From contig NZ_CP060404.1 of NCBI RefSeq assembly GCF_014295035.1, forward strand, positions 5,492,501 to 5,556,500: a stretch of DNA of 64,000 bases, read 5' to 3'. The notes beneath the pieces were generated by a model. The model was given only the letters and a program-made list of their open reading frames with translations. It had not been told where the DNA came from and searched no databases. Both the position numbers and the translations under genes were made by a program. Source of the DNA: Streptomyces buecherae (lineage in GTDB: Bacteria > Actinomycetota > Actinomycetes > Streptomycetales > Streptomycetaceae). Below, piece after piece: positions 48,452-56,460 of this stretch; within the stretch, counting starts at the first letter, position 1, and the number at the start of each line of letters is the position of its first letter.

Positions 48452-49408
48452 GTGCCCGCACCCCGTCTCCACCGCGTCGCCGTCCTCGTGCTCGAAGGGG
48501 CGAAGCCGCTCGACGTCGGGATTCCCGCGCAGGTCTTCACGACCCGCGCGAGCATGCCGTACGAGGTGCGGGTGTGCGGGGCGGCGCCCGGCCGGGTGAC
48601 CGGCGGCGACGGCCTCGCGTACGACGTTGCCCACGGCCTCGACGCGCTCGCCTGGGCCGACATCGTCTTCGTCCCCGGTTACCGGTTTCCGGACCGCGAC
48701 GACCCGCCGCCAGCCGTGGTCGAGGCGTTGGTCGACGCCCACGGCCGGGGCGCGCGGCTGGCTGCCATCTCGACGGGCGCCTTCGCGCTGGCCGCCACGG
48801 GCCTGCTCGACGGCCGGCGCGCCACCACGCACTGGCACTACACGCGCGCCCTCATGGCCAGGTATCCGCAGGTCAAGGTGGACGAGAACGTGCTGTTCGT
48901 GGACGAGGGCAGCGTGCTCACCTCGGCCGGCGCGGCCTCCGGCATCGACCTGTGCCTGCACATCCTGCGCGGTGACCTCGGCGTGGCCGCGTCCAACCAC
49001 GCGGCCCGCCGCCTGGTCGCGGCCCCCTACCGCAGCGGCGGCCAGGCCCAGTACGTACCGCGCAGCGTGCCCGAGCCGCGCGGCGAACGGTTCGCCGCCA
49101 CCCGCGAGTGGGCGCTGTACCGGCTCGGCGAGCCGCTGACCCTCGACGTACTGGCGCGGCAGGCGGGGGTCTCGCCGCGCACGTTCTCCCGGCGCTTCGT
49201 CGAGGAGACCGGCTACACGCCGATGCAGTGGGTGATGCGCGCCCGCGTCGACCTGGCCCGCGAACTGCTGGAGCGCTCGCAACGCAGCGTCGAGCAGATC
49301 GCCGCCGACACCGGACTCGGCACCGGCGCCAACCTGCGCCTACACTTCCAGCGCATCCTCGGCACCACGCCGAGCGAGTACCGACGCACCTTCACCCGGG
49401 GCGAGTAG
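48452..49408 (+). CDS. GlxA-family regulator (DJ-1/PfpI-like domain plus AraC helix-turn-helix)
   Basis: A 318-residue transcriptional regulator. The N-terminal class I glutamine amidotransferase-like domain (HRVAVLVLEGAKPLDVGIP to about 190) has ISTGAFALAATGLL at the nucleophile elbow: Ser-Thr replaces the usual Cys, so it is probably a sensor without activity. The AraC domain (about 215-318) contains LTLDVLARQAGVSPRTFSRR and the second motif EQIAADTGLGTGANLRLHFQR. TAACCT ends 6 bp before the GTG start, so the message may be leaderless. The GAPDH gene follows on the same strand after 250 bp and may be its target. Confidence 0.9.
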   Translation: MPAPRLHRVAVLVLEGAKPLDVGIPAQVFTTRASMPYEVRVCGAAPGRVTGGDGLAYDVAHGLDALAWADIVFVPGYRFPDRDDPPPAVVEALVDAHGRGARLAAISTGAFALAATGLLDGRRATTHWHYTRALMARYPQVKVDENVLFVDEGSVLTSAGAASGIDLCLHILRGDLGVAASNHAARRLVAAPYRSGGQAQYVPRSVPEPRGERFAATREWALYRLGEPLTLDVLARQAGVSPRTFSRRFVEETGYTPMQWVMRARVDLARELLERSQRSVEQIAADTGLGTGANLRLHFQRILGTTPSEYRRTFTRGE

Positions 49409-49659
49409 CCCGCCCGGTACGCACGGTCCGTTCGGTACGTCGCGGCCCGTCCGGTACGTCGCGGCCAGCCCCCGTACGGCGCGGTCTGCCCCGTACGGCC
49501 TGGTCCGCGTGGTCCGCGCGGTGTGGCGCGGCCTGTCCCGGCGGGGTGGCGCGATCCTTGTGAACCATGGCGATCCCGCCACTGTCAGTGGCGCTCGCCG
49601 CGCGCGAGGCTGGTGGGGAAGGAAATGAGCCCGGGTGTGAAAGGGAAGGGACGTCACTC

Positions 49660-50658
49660 ATGACTCGCATCGCCATCAACGGATTCGGCCGCATCGGGCG
49701 CAACGTGCTGCGCGCACTGCTGGAGCGTGACAGCGCCCTGGAGGTCGTGGCCATCAACGACCTGACGGAGCCCACCGCCCTCGCCCGGCTGCTCGCCTTC
49801 GACAGCACCTCCGGCCGCCTCGGCCGCCCGGTGACCGTCGACGGGGACGTCCTCGTCGTGGACGGCCACCGGATCAAGGTGCTTGCCGAGCGCGAGCCGG
49901 AGCGGTTGCCGTGGGCCGAACTCGACGTCGACCTCGTCCTGGAGGCCACCGGCCGCTTCACCGCGGCCAAGGCCGCGCGGGCCCACCTGGACGCGGGCGC
50001 GCGCAAGGTGCTGGTCAGCGCGCCGTCCGACGGCGCTGACATCACGCTGGCGTACGGCGTCAACACCGACGCGTACGACCCGGCCGCGCACACGATCGTC
50101 TCCAACGCCTCCTGCACCACGAACGCCCTCGCGCCGCTGGCCGCGGTCCTGGACGAACTCGCGGGCATCGAGCACGGTTTCATGACGACGGTGCACGCCT
50201 ACACGCAGGAGCAGAACCTCCAGGACGGCCCGCACCGCGACCCCCGCCGCGCCCGCGCCGCCGGCGTCAACATCGTCCCGACCACGACCGGCGCCGCCAA
50301 GGCCATCGGCCTGGTCCTGCCGCAGCTCGACGGCAAGCTGTCGGGCGACTCGATCCGCGTCCCGGTACCGGTCGGCTCGATCGTCGAACTCAACACGACC
50401 GTCGCCCGCGACGTGTCCCGCGACGACATCCTGGCGGCCTACCGCAAGGCGGCCGAAGGCCCCCTCGCCGGCGTCCTGGAGTACTCGGAAGACCCCCTGG
50501 TCTCCTCCGACATCACGGGCAACCCCGCCTCGTCCATCTTCGACTCGGCCCTCACCCGGGTGGACGGCCGCCACGTGAAGGTGGTCGCCTGGTACGACAA
50601 CGAGTGGGGCTTCTCGAACCGCGTGATCGACACGCTGGAGCTGCTGGCGGCTGGCTGA
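49660..50658 (+). CDS. Glyceraldehyde-3-phosphate dehydrogenase
   Basis: Oxidative phosphorylation of glyceraldehyde-3-phosphate. The 332-residue protein has the NAD-binding INGFGRIGRNVLRALLE, the catalytic Cys152 in SNASCTTNALAP, the phosphate-site residues in TVHAYTQEQNLQDGPH and GAAKAIGLVLPQLDGKL, and the C-terminal WYDNEWGFSNR. GGGAAGGG before the ATG at 49660 supports the start. It lies outside any glycolytic operon, beside a GlxA regulator and amid CRISPR remnants, so it is probably an accessory paralogue rather than the main housekeeping enzyme. No Cys shortage or frameshift is seen. Confidence 0.95.
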   Translation: MTRIAINGFGRIGRNVLRALLERDSALEVVAINDLTEPTALARLLAFDSTSGRLGRPVTVDGDVLVVDGHRIKVLAEREPERLPWAELDVDLVLEATGRFTAAKAARAHLDAGARKVLVSAPSDGADITLAYGVNTDAYDPAAHTIVSNASCTTNALAPLAAVLDELAGIEHGFMTTVHAYTQEQNLQDGPHRDPRRARAAGVNIVPTTTGAAKAIGLVLPQLDGKLSGDSIRVPVPVGSIVELNTTVARDVSRDDILAAYRKAAEGPLAGVLEYSEDPLVSSDITGNPASSIFDSALTRVDGRHVKVVAWYDNEWGFSNRVIDTLELLAAG

Positions 50659-50867
50659 CGGACCCTGCCGCCGTCGCCGGCGAGTGAGTCGGTTTCGGCA
50701 ACGTTCGTGAGCGCTCTGGTTGGCCATACGGGCCGGCCGGGGCGCTCGGTCGTGGGTGGGGTGCGGTGCCGGCAGGACGAGGCGGCCGCTTCTAGTGCTC
50801 GGGTAGCGGACGCGCGCCCCGCCGGCGCGGGGTCCACCGCCGCGGCGGGTGCGGCCCGGGGATGCTG

Positions 50868-50894
50868 GGGCCGTCCCCGCACGCGCGGGGGTAG
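50868..50894 (-). repeat. Solitary CRISPR-like repeat
   Basis: GGGCCGTCCCCGC followed by ACGCGCGGGGGTAG matches the array repeats (GGGCCATCCCCGC...GCGCGGGG) at most positions and in the same orientation. No neighbouring copy stands at 61 bp and no leader-like sequence follows. Confidence 0.5.
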
Positions 50895-50981
50895 CGGGCC
50901 GGGATCCATCGGCGCGGACGTCACCAAGCCACCGCGCTCGCCACGGCTACGGTCACCGTCACGGCCGCTGCCGCCGCTGGC

Positions 50982-51242
50982 TCAGGCGAAGGGGTCGCCC
51001 GCCACCCCGCTGAGGCGAACCAGTCCGGGCCTGCCTTCGTCGGTGACGCGCACGTACAGGGTGTGACTGGAGCCCGTCTCCCGCGCCTTGGCGCGGGCCC
51101 AGGCCATGACCTCCTCGACATCGGCGCCCGTCACCTCGTATGTGTCGGCCGCCATCGTTGACCTGTCCCAGAAACACGCCCGATAAGTGGCGTCGTCTTG
51201 CTCCCAGGTCGTGTCGCGCGGGTCCACTTCTCGTACGTGCAT
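50982..51242 (-). CDS. Small hypothetical protein (86 residues)
   Basis: The protein begins MHVREVDPRDTTWEQDDATY, continues with CFWDRSTMAADTYEVTGADVEEVMAWAR and ends in a short beta-rich stretch TLYVRVTDEGRPGLVRLSG. Similar small proteins are scattered in Streptomyces genomes; no domain or role is known to me. Start at the ATG at 51242. Confidence 0.7.
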   Translation of the reverse strand: MHVREVDPRDTTWEQDDATYRACFWDRSTMAADTYEVTGADVEEVMAWARAKARETGSSHTLYVRVTDEGRPGLVRLSGVAGDPFA

Positions 51243-51681
51243 GGGGTGATCGTAACGGGCAGGTCCGGCCGGCAACCGGCCCGTCGACGGGGCGACAGTG
51301 CCCCGGGGACGCCCCTGACCATGACGCCTCCGAAGCAACTCGACCCAGCTTCTCCGCTACCTCCTCGACATCGTGCCCGAACGACTCAACACCGCTATTC
51401 AATTCACCAGTTGACCGGCCGCCGCATCGCGAAGGAAAGCGCGTCCGTTCATTGACGCGTAGCCCCGGCCCATCGCGATCCGATAGTTCCTGAACGGCCA
51501 TGGTGCGGTAACTCGCGCGATGTTCCGCGTGCCGGTACGCCGCGTACCCGCTATGGCGTATGAGGTACACCAGGAACCGGAAGGTCGTTGATCGTTTGTC
51601 GTGTCCGGGCTAATATCCGTATCGAACACGAAAGCGGAGCCGTGACCTGGCTTTCCGTTATGCGCAACAGGGGGAGCAAAG
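51243..51681. other. Gene-free stretch of lower GC
   Basis: 439 bp between a - strand and a + strand gene. GC is visibly lower than in core regions. Overlapping open frames on the - strand do not resemble known proteins. Probably the promoter region of the secreted protein gene and decayed sequence. Confidence 0.5.
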
Positions 51682-52143
51682 ATGCGTAATTCGCTGAGGG
51701 CAGTCGTCGTTTCAGCAACCAGTATCGTCATGCTCGGCGGCCTGAGTGCCGGTCCCGTGGTGGCCGACGGCCAGCAAGCCGCCGCAGCGCGGAAGTTCGT
51801 TTGCAAGGCGTCGGCTGACCGGCCGCACTGGTCCAAGGGGGCCAAGAGCGTTATCTACAAGACCCGCGTCGAGTGCGCGGGCAGCGAGCCGACCATCAAG
51901 GTCCGTTGCAAGGGGCAGTTGATCTACGCTGCCGGCGGTTCTCCTTCGACGGCCGCGTCGTCGGACGAGACTCAATCGGTCAAGACGGACGGCTCGAAGA
52001 CGACCTTCTACACACCCGAGGCGGGTGGAAAGAAGGTGAAGTGGTCGGGCAAATTCCAGGGCTCGACCCACTGCACCAGCCCGGGTACCACCGTCGAAAT
52101 CGGTGACGCCACGACGCCCGTCGTTCCGGTAAAGGTCCCGTAG
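51682..52143 (+). CDS. Small secreted protein of unknown function
   Basis: A 153-residue protein with a signal peptide (MRNSLRAVVVSATSIVMLGG, cleavage near VVADG). The mature part is Lys/Thr/Ser-rich with four cysteines (FVCKAS, VECAGS, VRCKGQ, THCTSP), probably two disulphides. AGGGGGAGC precedes the ATG. The gene is less GC-rich in third positions than its neighbours, consistent with recent acquisition. No family recognised. Confidence 0.72.
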   Translation: MRNSLRAVVVSATSIVMLGGLSAGPVVADGQQAAAARKFVCKASADRPHWSKGAKSVIYKTRVECAGSEPTIKVRCKGQLIYAAGGSPSTAASSDETQSVKTDGSKTTFYTPEAGGKKVKWSGKFQGSTHCTSPGTTVEIGDATTPVVPVKVP

Positions 52144-52224
52144 CGCGGCACGGGTGCGCGCGCGGTTCAAACGGAGCCAGGCTCATCTCCACGTAGCGGT
52201 ATCGGCGTCGGTGGGTCATGGCGG

Positions 52225-52650
52225 CTACCGACTTCGGTGGGGGCCGTGGGCGGCGTGGACAGCGGGGGTGAGGGCGGCGGCCAGGTAGGCGGGTTCGGTG
52301 AGGTAGCGGCCGGACCAGTTGTGCGGGACGTACCAGTGCAGTCCCGGGCCCGTACGGCGGTGCGTGGGTGGGATGCCGACGTAGTGCGTGCCGGGCCTGG
52401 CCGGGAGCACGGCTACGTGGGGGTGCAGGCGTTGCCAGTGGATGAAGTCGTGTGCCTCGCCCGGTGGCAGGAGCCAGTACGTGGAGCAGGTGTACGGGTC
52501 CATGATGGCCGCGCTCTCGTGCGGGCCGTTGAGGATGGGGAAGGCCCAGCGGGCGGTGGCGGCGTCGGCGCGTACGGCGTCCCAGTCCCGGCCGGCGGGC
52601 AGCAGCGAGACGGTGTCGCTGGGTGGCGGGCACCAGTCGGGGTGGGTCAC
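52225..52650 (-). CDS. Hypothetical protein, second gene of an overlapping pair
   Basis: A 141-residue protein rich in Trp, His and Pro (MTHPDWCPPPSDTVSLLPAG, DWDAVRADAATARWAFPIL, TYWLLPPGEAHDFIHW, PGLHWYVPHNWSGRYL). No known domain. Its ATG overlaps the stop of the next upstream gene (ATGA), so the pair is translationally coupled. The pair lies downstream of an XRE-TPR regulator on the same strand, 113 bp away. Confidence 0.75.
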   Translation of the reverse strand: MTHPDWCPPPSDTVSLLPAGRDWDAVRADAATARWAFPILNGPHESAAIMDPYTCSTYWLLPPGEAHDFIHWQRLHPHVAVLPARPGTHYVGIPPTHRRTGPGLHWYVPHNWSGRYLTEPAYLAAALTPAVHAAHGPHRSR

Positions 52651-53060
52651 GGCCGAACTCCCGGGCGCAGTACGGCGATGGCCTCAACCAGTCGACCGGC
52701 GTCGGTCAGGAGGCGGTCCGGGTTCGGGGGGATGCGCCACCAGACCAGGCGGGCGCGGGCCATGCCCGGCACGAACAGGTACGACCCGTCATCACCGGCC
52801 AGCGTGATCTCCTCGTGGTCGCCGAGGTGTTGCACGGCCGGGGCCGTCGGCTCGATCAGCCACACCAGCCGCGCCGGAACGTCCTCCTCGATGACCGCCC
52901 CACTCGCCTCCCCGAGCCCCGCCAACACCCGATTGCCCAGGTAGCACGGCAGCGACAGCGCGTGCCAACCCAGTTCACCCACCCGCGTCCACCGCACCCC
53001 ACCCCCAGGCGGCACCCAGTCATAGGGCGAGGGAGAGGTGTACTCGGCTCCGATGGGCAT
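52647..53060 (-). CDS. Hypothetical protein, first gene of an overlapping pair
   Basis: A 137-residue protein (MPIGAEYTSPSPYDWVPPGG, GWHALSLPCYLGNRVLAGLG, VPARLVWLIEPTAPAVQHLG, SYLFVPGMARARLVWW). No recognised domain. It probably forms one operon with the downstream overlapping gene. Together with the XRE-TPR gene upstream it resembles a three-gene arrangement that recurs in Streptomyces, but I know of no assigned role. The start at 53060 is chosen over longer upstream extensions that look non-coding. Confidence 0.75.
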   Translation of the reverse strand: MPIGAEYTSPSPYDWVPPGGGVRWTRVGELGWHALSLPCYLGNRVLAGLGEASGAVIEEDVPARLVWLIEPTAPAVQHLGDHEEITLAGDDGSYLFVPGMARARLVWWRIPPNPDRLLTDAGRLVEAIAVLRPGVRP

Positions 53061-53173
53061 GGCGCAGCCTCCGGCGTCATCAGGGGTGATCGCTTGATGA
53101 CTGACCGTAAGAGGGTTGTGCGTGCCTATGCCATGACATCTTGAGCGGGGCATCGCTCTAAGTGACAAGTCGT

Positions 53174-54361
53174 TTACAGGGGTAGCCCCACGGCGTCGGC
53201 GAGGCGTCGCATCTCGGGCGTCAGTGTGCGGCGCCGCTTGACCACGTCGCCGAGGATGTCCTTGGCGTACCGCTGCTGGGCCAACCACTCCGGAACCCGA
53301 GCGTGCACCTCTGACAGAGCCTTCACGGCCTGGGCATGGTGTCGCATGCGGACGTGCGCTGCTGCCACGTCGAGCTGATGCCGGTTGAAGCCGTTCTGCA
53401 CTCGGCCCGCGTCACTCGTGTGTGCCTCGGTGCCTCCCGCGATCTCCAGCACCTTGTCGGGGCGGTCCACGATCATGTGCTGCTCCGCGCGTTTGTAGGC
53501 GACCGTCAGTGGCCCCCACGCGCCCATGCGGCGCCTGACTGGCAGCTCGTGGCCGGTCATCACCGCAGCCGCTTGCGCGAACCTCAACGCGTCGGCGGCC
53601 TCGCCCGGTCGGTTGTCGCGAGCGCAGGCCGATGCCAGGTGGAGGAGCAATCCGCCCCACGCTGCCAGGTCCCCCGCCGTGGCCCGACTCACCCTCGGCT
53701 CGACATCGTCCGCCCACCGCGTCGCGAGCGTGCGAGCCTGTGTCAACCTGCCTTGCCTGATCGCCAGCCAGCACATGGTTCCGGCGACGGAGGCACTTCG
53801 ATGCCGCCCTTGGGCGGCGTCCAGGGCTCGCCGAAGCGCCGTCTCGGCAGCGTCGTACTGCCGGGTCTGCGTAAGAAGGGAGCCGGCGAGATGGAGTACG
53901 TAGGCGTACGCCTCGCGTCCCTCGTCTCCCAGTGCCTCCGCGTCGCGCAGCGCGGGCGGAAGCAATGTGGCGGCTGTGGCGAGCTGGTTGGTGGCCCAGG
54001 CCGCCCCCACGGCATCCGCCGCCGCTTGGACCCCTTCCAGGGTGGGTGCTTCGGTGGTGGTGTCCGTCGGCGGACGCTCCACGGCGTGCCGGACCGGGGC
54101 CCACGCCTCGGCGTCCGGTGACGCGTCGGGGTCGGCGCCTTCGGGGGATTCGTGGCGGTCGAGGAGGTGTGTCGTCGGGACGCGAAGGGCGGTGGCTAGC
54201 TTGTGAGCGGTCTCCAGGCGTGTGTGGTCGACCTGTCCCTGCTCCAGCTTTCTGATGAGGGAGATTGATACACCGCTGGCCTCGGACAGCCCCTTCTGGG
54301 AGAGGCCGCGCCGCTTGCGGATGTCGCAGAGAGTCGCGCCCATGCTGATGCTCTCGGACAT
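53174..54361 (-). CDS. XRE-family regulator with TPR-like C-terminal region (first copy)
   Basis: A 395-residue protein. The N-terminal helix-turn-helix (about 8-65) reads ATLCDIRKRRGLSQKGLSEA and SISLIRKLEQGQVDHTRLET. The rest is alpha-helical with TPR-like pairs (LPPALRDAEALGDEGREAYA, YDAAETALRRALDAAQ, RPGEAADALRFAQAAAVM, HHAQAVKALSEVHARVPEWL). Such XRE-TPR proteins act as peptide- or metabolite-sensing regulators in Gram-positives. The ATG at 54361 or the MGATL methionine six codons later may start it. A decayed CRISPR leader-repeat lies 136 bp upstream. Confidence 0.88.
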   Translation of the reverse strand: MSESISMGATLCDIRKRRGLSQKGLSEASGVSISLIRKLEQGQVDHTRLETAHKLATALRVPTTHLLDRHESPEGADPDASPDAEAWAPVRHAVERPPTDTTTEAPTLEGVQAAADAVGAAWATNQLATAATLLPPALRDAEALGDEGREAYAYVLHLAGSLLTQTRQYDAAETALRRALDAAQGRHRSASVAGTMCWLAIRQGRLTQARTLATRWADDVEPRVSRATAGDLAAWGGLLLHLASACARDNRPGEAADALRFAQAAAVMTGHELPVRRRMGAWGPLTVAYKRAEQHMIVDRPDKVLEIAGGTEAHTSDAGRVQNGFNRHQLDVAAAHVRMRHHAQAVKALSEVHARVPEWLAQQRYAKDILGDVVKRRRTLTPEMRRLADAVGLPL

Positions 54362-54496
54362 ATAACACTCCGTTCAGGCTCGTCACGAGAACGGTACCTC
54401 CGCTCCAAGCTGTCGGACCATGACCGCTGGTCGCAAGATGTGCCTGTGGTACGGGAGTTAAGACGGAGTGCGTCGACAGGGCGGTCAGTCCTGGGA

Positions 54497-54581
54497 TCGG
54501 CTAACCCGCACGCGCGGGGATCAGAGCGATGGACCTGCGGGTCTATGACGCGTCACCCCCGTCTTAAGCCCTGACCTGCGG
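54497..54581 (-). repeat. Decayed CRISPR repeat with leader remnant
   Basis: The stretch 54497-54524 matches the 28-bp CRISPR repeat in its core (CCCGCACGCGCGGGG, then ATCAG). It is directly followed by AGCGATGGACCTGCGG, against AGCAATTGACCTGCGG in the leaders of arrays 1 and 2. A further TGACCTGCGG stands at 54572-54581. Same orientation as both arrays. Confidence 0.65.
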
Positions 54582-54592
54582 CGCCCGCGTCG

Positions 54593-55813
54593 CTACTCGC
54601 CACTCCACTCGGCGAACTGGCGCAGCGGGTCGGCGGCACGTTGCCGGGCCCGTAGGAGCGTGCCGACGGTCTGGTGCACGTCCGGGTGGTAACGGGTCAA
54701 CTGGGGGGCCGCTTGGCGGGCTTGGAGTAGCGAGTTCAGAGCCGCGTCGAGGCGTGCGGTCCATGCCTCCGCGGCAGCCTTACGAATCAGGAAGCCCGCG
54801 GCCCTGGTCGGCTGGTACGTCGCAGGGAGGCGCACCTCCGAGGCGACCCGCACAGCCGTCTCGTGATCGTCCTGGAGGAGGGCGACGTCCAACCTTCCCA
54901 GCGAGACGTTGAGTTCCCCGAAGGCCAGGGCGTAGCGGGTGCCGGGCGGGTCCTGCGCCGCGTCGGCCCGCTCGCCGGCCGCCACGACTTCGGCCGCCTG
55001 CTCCAACCAGTCGCTCGCCGCGGACTTCTGCTGCTGCACGGCCGACAGGGCCGAGGCGCGCAACAGCAGCGTGCCGCGTACCGCTGAGGTCTGCGGGTCG
55101 CCGTCCTCTTCGAGGTCGCGCAGTGCTTGCTTCACCAGGGCCACGCCGCGGTCGGGGCGCGACGTCTCCGCATGCGTGATCACGGCGCGTTCGTACCGCT
55201 CGACGGCCACCTGTCGCGGGTCGCCCGAATGCGGAGCGGCGGCGGCCATGCGGGCGAGGGCGAGCCGGGCCAGGTCCATGTAGCCGAGTCGGTACGCCAG
55301 GATGGCCGTGGTCCGCGCCACCTCCGCTTGCAGGTAGTGCGCGCGCTCCCGTGCCGCGCCGGGCGCGGTGTGGGTCTGCACGGCGAGTGTGGTCGCCGCG
55401 ATGGCCTCGGGAAGCCCCTCGGCGACCTGGGCGAACTCGCCCTTCGCGCGCAACCGGGAGAGCGCCGAGACCCGTCCGGCCACCGCGTCGAGGGAGTCCT
55501 GCGGCATGTCGTCGTCCGGCGGGATGTCCCATGCGTCGAGCGCGCTGCTGATCGGGGCGAGCAGCCGATCGAGCTGGTCCTTCTGGAGCATGTGAACGTA
55601 CGGCTGCCCGTGCAACACGGAGAGGGTTACCCCGAGGGCCCGTGCGACGGCTGCCAGAACGGAGGGGCTGGGTGGCTGTTCTCCGTTTTCCACGCGGGAG
55701 AGTTGACTCGTCGAGACGTGCGAACGCTGGCTGAGTTGGGCCAACGTGTAGTCGCGGATGAGCCGGATTTCGCGGATGCGGGTACCTGCGTGCTTGTCCT
55801 GGACGTCGGGCAT
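54593..55813 (-). CDS. XRE-family regulator with TPR-like C-terminal region (second copy)
   Basis: A 406-residue protein with a helix-turn-helix at about 10-70 (GTRIREIRLIRDYTLAQLSQ, then STSQLSRVENGEQPPSPS) and a helical body with TPR-like units (YLQAEVARTTAILAYRLGYM, VALVKQALRDLEEDGDPQ, SDWLEQAAEVVAAGERADAA). It is not closely similar to the first copy but has the same design. The ATG at 55813 begins the conserved part. It is flanked on both sides by CRISPR leader-repeat sequences in one orientation, and array 2, if transcribed leftwards, would read into this gene. Confidence 0.88.
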   Translation of the reverse strand: MPDVQDKHAGTRIREIRLIRDYTLAQLSQRSHVSTSQLSRVENGEQPPSPSVLAAVARALGVTLSVLHGQPYVHMLQKDQLDRLLAPISSALDAWDIPPDDDMPQDSLDAVAGRVSALSRLRAKGEFAQVAEGLPEAIAATTLAVQTHTAPGAARERAHYLQAEVARTTAILAYRLGYMDLARLALARMAAAAPHSGDPRQVAVERYERAVITHAETSRPDRGVALVKQALRDLEEDGDPQTSAVRGTLLLRASALSAVQQQKSAASDWLEQAAEVVAAGERADAAQDPPGTRYALAFGELNVSLGRLDVALLQDDHETAVRVASEVRLPATYQPTRAAGFLIRKAAAEAWTARLDAALNSLLQARQAAPQLTRYHPDVHQTVGTLLRARQRAADPLRQFAEWSGE

Positions 55814-55911
55814 GCTGACTCCCCATTGCGTACTGACACTGGCAATGTACGCCGGCTGGAGGCCCAGTTGTACGGCTTCGCGAGGTCGTTCCCGCCACCG
55901 GCGCCCTCGGG

Positions 55912-56061
55912 GCGCCAACCCCGCATACGCGGGGACCAGGTCGTCGACATGCACGCCGTCTGCCCCGGCCCTGGGCCATCCCCGCGCGCGCGGGGACCAG
56001 GCCAGTTCAGTCACCGTCTGCCGCGAGAACGAGGGGCCATCCCCGCGCGCGCGGGGACCAG
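55912..56061 (-). CRISPR. Second miniature type I-E-like CRISPR array: three repeats, two spacers
   Basis: Repeats at 55912-55939, 55973-56000 and 56034-56061; spacers at 55940-55972 and 56001-56033, again 28 + 33 bp. The two right repeats are identical (stem CCCCGCGCGCGCGGGG); the left copy has five changes (CCCCGCATACGCGGGG and two outside). The repeat differs from array 1 by one base in the loop. The leader is on the right. The left end is 98 bp from the XRE-TPR start codon. Confidence 0.88.
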
Positions 56062-56460
56062 AGCAATTGACCTGCGGCGTTATCCGGCGGCACCCCGGGT
56101 TTCTGCACCTTCCGCGAACTCCGACTTACCGCCCAAGCCTGACATGCAACCCACACCACCCTCGCCGCATCCCACCGCGCTGAGCCTACCGACGAGCCGT
56201 TCCACATCCGGACACCCGCGACCAGGCCGCCCCACAACCCAGCCGCCGCACAAAGCCTTCCCCGCGATCAGACCACCCCACAGCGCCACCCAGGCGCCCC
56301 CACACAACCCACCGGCCCCACAGCCCGGTCAACAGCCACCCATCCCCACCCACATCCCGACTACCCCGTGCCCGAAGCCGCCGCCCCGCCCCACGTCCCC
56401 ACTCACTCCCCGGACAGCCACCCACAGGCAGCCGCCTCCCAACCCGGAAGAATGCGCCGC
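56062..56460. promoter_or_regulatory. CRISPR leader of array 2 and gene-free region
   Basis: The first 90 bp or so are homologous to the array 1 leader (AGCAATTGACCTGCGGC, then CACCCCGGGTTTCTGCA). The remainder, to the BtrH_N gene, is C-rich sequence of unusual composition (runs of CCCCACA words, poor in G) without a recognised gene. It must contain the promoter of the gene at 56461. Confidence 0.6.

Noticed and set aside
50959-51570. 203-codon - strand frame overlapping the hypothetical gene at 50982
   Set aside because: Different frame from the 86-residue protein; no motif or plausible ribosome binding site; probable shadow of low-GC intergenic DNA.
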